Source of the DNA: Bacteriovoracaceae bacterium
GTDB lineage: Bacteria > Bdellovibrionota > Bacteriovoracia > Bacteriovoracales > Bacteriovoracaceae
DNA: 32,926 nt
Assembly (NCBI GenBank): GCA_947448205.1
Contig: CANFNL010000012.1
Span: forward strand, 1 to 32,926
Direction: 5' to 3'
Positions 29,218-32,926 of this stretch are shown here, piece after piece (position 1 is the stretch's first letter; each line of letters opens with the position of its first letter). A model generated the notes under the pieces. The model was not told where the DNA came from. It saw only the letters and a list, made by a program, of their open reading frames with translations, and ran no database searches. The position numbers and the translations under genes were made by a program.

Positions 29218-30008
29218 TATATTTCCTTATTGGTACTTAGGAGCGCAGTCTCAACTTTTTTTACATCTTCAGGAACATCGACACCAAAAATTTGACTGGT
29301 TATCGGGAATGCCCCAATTGAGAGTCCAATTTCGAGTGCCCTTAATTGCTCTAATTTTTCTAAATTTTCAAGCCGTGACTCAGTGGCATTGGCAAAGAGC
29401 AAAAGTGCTTTAGGATTATATGAGTAAACTCCAATGTGCAAAAACCAATAGTCATTATTATCATTATCAGCATCCGTTGAAGCCCCACGTTTATAGGGAA
29501 TCCCCGCTCTCGAAAAATAAAAAACAGCCCCTGAATTCTCATTCATGACTACTTTAACTTTATTAGAATCTAAAAAACTTGAATCGAAATTTTGATGTTT
29601 TTTTACTAAGGTTCCAATATCAAATGTTGAACTTAAATGAAATTGTGCAAGAGCTGTTAACTCACTTCTCTTTAGGAGTGGCTCATCTCCTTGAACATTT
29701 ATAACTAAGTCATAGGCAAGTTCACTAAAAAAGCGCTTAAAGGCTAAATGGATACGCAGTGTACCTGAACTGACATCATCATCCACTCTCACCACATTAC
29801 TAGAAAATGTTTTTACATGATTTTCTATTTTTTCATCATCCGTCACCACATAAGTTTCAAAAAGAAAATCCTGATGATGAGAAATTGAGCAGTTTTCAAA
29901 AACTCTTTGAATCATGCTTTTGCCAAGAATTGATACCAATGGTTTTCCAGGAAAACGCGTGGAAGCAAAACGAGCGGGAATTAAAATGAGGACTCTCTTT
30001 TTGCTCAC
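29217..30008 (-). CDS. kdsB: 3-deoxy-manno-octulosonate cytidylyltransferase
   Basis: ILIPARFASTRFPGKPLV, YVVTDDEKIENHV, INVQGDEPLL, HIGVYSYNPKALL. GTG start. Confidence 0.95.
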   Translation of the reverse strand: MSKKRVLILIPARFASTRFPGKPLVSILGKSMIQRVFENCSISHHQDFLFETYVVTDDEKIENHVKTFSSNVVRVDDDVSSGTLRIHLAFKRFFSELAYDLVINVQGDEPLLKRSELTALAQFHLSSTFDIGTLVKKHQNFDSSFLDSNKVKVVMNENSGAVFYFSRAGIPYKRGASTDADNDNNDYWFLHIGVYSYNPKALLLFANATESRLENLEKLEQLRALEIGLSIGAFPITSQIFGVDVPEDVKKVETALLSTNKEI

Positions 30009-30037
30009 TTCAAAGGTCTCCAGAAATTTGTTATACT
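30009..30037 (+). promoter_or_regulatory. Putative sigma70 promoter TTCAAA-N17-TATACT for ORF 30069
   Basis: -35 TTCAAA 30009-30014, 17-bp spacer, -10 TATACT 30032-30037. Confidence 0.45.
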
Positions 30038-30068
30038 AATCTAATTATTATAGTGGAGATCAATTGGA

Positions 30069-30431
30069 ATGGCCCAAAGAATTTGCCCATATTTTCTGAG
30101 CGTTTTTATCAACCTTAGCGCTTTAGTACCGAATTTTTGTCACGCAGAGGACTATAGGCGTACAGTCATAACCGATCCAAGCATCAGTCGTCGCTGCGAA
30201 CTACTCACAGAAAAGCGTCAAGAAAAAATATCTAATAAACAAAGAATTCTTGGGATGATTGAAAGAAACAAACACCTGCAAAAAATAACACCTGAAAATA
30301 AAATGACCGTTAAAAGAAAGCTTGAGGAGAATTTGGGCCATCTCGAACACGAGCTTTTATTAACAACAACTCAAATTCAATACCAAGAAGAAAATATCGT
30401 CAGAAAAGGCTGTCCTGGAATTTCACTTTAA
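30069..30431 (+). CDS. Small secreted helical-hairpin protein with two mature cysteines, unknown function
   Basis: Signal peptide ending ..CHA|EDYRR; charged helical segments between Cys (RRCELL) and Cys (RKGCPG). Confidence 0.6.
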   Translation: MAQRICPYFLSVFINLSALVPNFCHAEDYRRTVITDPSISRRCELLTEKRQEKISNKQRILGMIERNKHLQKITPENKMTVKRKLEENLGHLEHELLLTTTQIQYQEENIVRKGCPGISL

Positions 30432-30488
30432 GTCCTAAAGCTATACAAAAAACTTTTCATAGCCAATCAGATTCTTTATGATTTTCTA

Positions 30489-32225
30489 ATGAAAAATATG
30501 ATTCAATTTATCTGCTTAATCAGCGTAATTGCCATTGGCAATGGTTATTCTCAAGAGATAACGGAGCTCTCAGAAGAACCGCAAATTCTTCCTACTCCTG
30601 CGGATACAGCTCCTAAGACTGAAATTATTCCTACTCCAGTCGAGGGAGCAATCAAAACAGAGGCTCTACCAGATGAGCTTATTAAAGATGAGACTTTAAA
30701 AGAAGCAACTCTGCCACCTGAGACAACAAAGGAAGTGCCGCCAAAAGATGATAACCTGAAAATTGCTAAAAAGTCAGAAGTCCTCTCTGAAAAAGAACTT
30801 TTAGAACCAAAAAGAAAAAATCAAGAAGATAAGATAAAATCCAAGAAAATTTCAGAATCTGACATTTACATGCAAGAAGCTGATAAGTACAAACTCACTG
30901 AGAGCTTTAAAAATCTACTGCTCAATGATGTTATTGAACAGGGCTTACGTAAAAATTATGAACAAAATATCCGTGCCCAAAAAGATTCACTGAATGAAAT
31001 TGAATTCAGCGGTGCTAAAAATGCCTTTTGGCTTCCAGAACTTAAAATCAATTTAACTACAAGCAATCAGAGGATATCAACACTTCGATCTGGCTCAGCT
31101 GCCACAACTTCCCAGACACCTTTAACACCTTCGGGAACGCTTGGGTTAAGCCTTGGAGATTATACTATTTTCAACTGGGGAAAAGACTACGCTCTTTACC
31201 TCAATACAAAATCAAGCTTTGAGCGAAATAAAAAAATCTATGATGAATCAAAGCGCGAACTAAAACTTGATCTAATTGAAAATTATTTTAACCTGCTGAC
31301 ATTTAATAATATTGAAAAAATTCGCCAAAGCCAACTAAGGCAAGCTTCTTTTGTTTATCGACTCAATAAAGAGAAAATCACTATCGGAAAAACTTCTAAG
31401 CAAGAATATTACCTCTCCCGCTCTGAGTATCTGAAAGCTCAAAATGATTATCACGATGCTAAAATAAATGCCGATAGAGCTAATGAAAACTTGGCTTATC
31501 TCATTGCAGATGAAATTGGAATTAAATATATTTTAAGAGAGTCCCTTGAATACAACCGTATAAAAATAACACTTGATGAATCCTTAAGCCTCGCAAATCT
31601 TAATAATCCATCCATCCTCTCAAATAAAACATCTGTAGAAAATGCCGAAAGGCTTTATGATGTGGCTTTAAAAGAAAACATGCCACTTCCAAAATTCACT
31701 GTAAATTTTGGAGCCTACAACAAAAGATTTGGACCAACAAATAATCAAACAAAATATGAAACAAATGATGGTAGTGGAAATGTTGAATTAGTAGCTAGTA
31801 TTAATGCTAGCTGGAGCCTTACTGGATCAGATGGATTATTTAATTCCAACAAACTGGCCCTTGGAAGAATAGGTAAAGAGATTGCCTTTAAAGAACTTGA
31901 GAAAAATCAGCACTTCACTCAATCATTTATCAGACAAACCTACAAAAATATACTTTCGCTCCAAAACCAAATAGTCATTCTTGAAGCAAGAATACCGAGT
32001 TTACAAAAATCATTTGATACTATCCTTGATAATTACCTGGCCGGTAAAACAAAATATTATGACTTTCATTTATCCCTCGATGAATTAACTACAACAAAAA
32101 TCTTATACGAACAAACAAAATTTAATCATTTAAAAGAAAAACTACTTCTAGCTAAAATTGCCGGTATTGAAGATTTCCCTGGTGAAAACTTTGAAAAGTT
32201 AGCTAAACGTGTGAAGGAAAATTAA
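30489..32225 (+). CDS. TolC-family outer membrane efflux protein with long N-terminal Pro/Glu/Lys-rich extension
   Basis: Signal peptide; about 110-aa low-complexity linker; then TolC/OEP features (LDLIENYFNLLTFNNIEKIRQSQLRQASFVYRLNKEKITIGKTSKQEYYLSRSEYLKAQNDY..., repeated C-terminally). Confidence 0.75.
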   Translation: MKNMIQFICLISVIAIGNGYSQEITELSEEPQILPTPADTAPKTEIIPTPVEGAIKTEALPDELIKDETLKEATLPPETTKEVPPKDDNLKIAKKSEVLSEKELLEPKRKNQEDKIKSKKISESDIYMQEADKYKLTESFKNLLLNDVIEQGLRKNYEQNIRAQKDSLNEIEFSGAKNAFWLPELKINLTTSNQRISTLRSGSAATTSQTPLTPSGTLGLSLGDYTIFNWGKDYALYLNTKSSFERNKKIYDESKRELKLDLIENYFNLLTFNNIEKIRQSQLRQASFVYRLNKEKITIGKTSKQEYYLSRSEYLKAQNDYHDAKINADRANENLAYLIADEIGIKYILRESLEYNRIKITLDESLSLANLNNPSILSNKTSVENAERLYDVALKENMPLPKFTVNFGAYNKRFGPTNNQTKYETNDGSGNVELVASINASWSLTGSDGLFNSNKLALGRIGKEIAFKELEKNQHFTQSFIRQTYKNILSLQNQIVILEARIPSLQKSFDTILDNYLAGKTKYYDFHLSLDELTTTKILYEQTKFNHLKEKLLLAKIAGIEDFPGENFEKLAKRVKEN

Positions 32226-32227
32226 TA

Positions 32228-32890
32228 ATGATAAAATACTTTAACTCCTTCCTAATTTTTTTAATTTTTTCTCTTCTATTGAATCAGTCACTGCAAGCTA
32301 GTGAAGAATTTATATTAAGATCAGAAACTAATTTTAATCCAAGTTTTCATAATAGATTTTCTTTTTTACTTGGGGTTAACCCAAGTTTAACTAAATCGAC
32401 AGACGTTACCAATATTACTTTTTCCTACGGAAAAAAGATGGAAGATTTTTGGCTTGATACAAATTTTCTTATCACCAATGGTCTCTTCAGTAAGATGACA
32501 ACAAATAATTCTGACGCAACGACACTTCTAAATTCAAAATTAGTAGATAAAAAAAGCAACTTTATCAGTTTTGGAGTTGGTGTTGCTCGAGAAAGTCGTT
32601 ATTCTCAAAATCTTCTGCCATTTAAGGACCTTTATGAATTAATGGCAGCAGACATTACTTATAATCTCTACAAAGAGTCTGCTTCCACTAAGACTTTTAC
32701 TGGTCCTGGAATGATTGCAAAATTTTCTTTGCTTAAAAAATTCTCAGAATACACCAGCCTTGGAACTCATTTTACTTACAACCTAGCAGTAATAAAAAGA
32801 TCTCAAGACTTTGCAACTGAAAATAGTTCATCAAGGTCACTTACTTTAAGCTATATGACACTGGGATTTGATTTTAGTTTTTATTTGTAA
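32228..32890 (+). CDS. Putative small outer-membrane beta-barrel protein
   Basis: Signal peptide (LIFLIFSLLLNQSLQA); alternating amphipathic strands; aromatic C-terminus TLGFDFSFYL. Confidence 0.55.
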   Translation: MIKYFNSFLIFLIFSLLLNQSLQASEEFILRSETNFNPSFHNRFSFLLGVNPSLTKSTDVTNITFSYGKKMEDFWLDTNFLITNGLFSKMTTNNSDATTLLNSKLVDKKSNFISFGVGVARESRYSQNLLPFKDLYELMAADITYNLYKESASTKTFTGPGMIAKFSLLKKFSEYTSLGTHFTYNLAVIKRSQDFATENSSSRSLTLSYMTLGFDFSFYL

Positions 32891-32926
32891 TTTATTTTGC
32901 GTTATTGAAGTCGTTTTGTTTTTTAA

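Overview
AT-rich, densely packed chromosomal window with mostly housekeeping genes. The gene style resembles Bdellovibrionota/Bacteriovorax-like bacteria, but that taxonomic guess is inference only. No rRNA, tRNA, CRISPR, phage or transposon signature was seen. Main blocks are: (1) a partial CheA/Hpt-like fragment, ilvE, a mono-cluster [4Fe-4S] ferredoxin, a phosphohexomutase and queC; (2) a minus-strand unit dnaE > secreted 391-aa protein > CsgG/FlgT-like lipoprotein > pyrD; (3) a membrane-anchored protein plus an unusual HAD-superfamily protein (DFDDN motif); (4) a minus-strand unit TPR lipoprotein > FecR-domain protein > guaB > guaA > large secreted GH23/SH3-like protein > small secreted protein; (5) an orphan histidine kinase divergent from a DsbD/ScsB-like protein; (6) a compact CMP-Kdo operon kdsB-pyrG-kdsA-kdsC-DUF493-gpsA; (7) an envelope cluster with a secreted helical-hairpin protein, a TolC-family protein with a long disordered N-terminal extension, and a small beta-barrel-like protein. 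The best second-look items are the FlgT-like pair behind dnaE, the 847-aa GH23+SH3 protein with its overlapping partner, the HAD protein, the TolC cluster, inverted repeats carrying both stop codons at all four convergent gene ends, and several 5'-UTR dyads. No clear, complete, previously undescribed system can be asserted from sequence alone.
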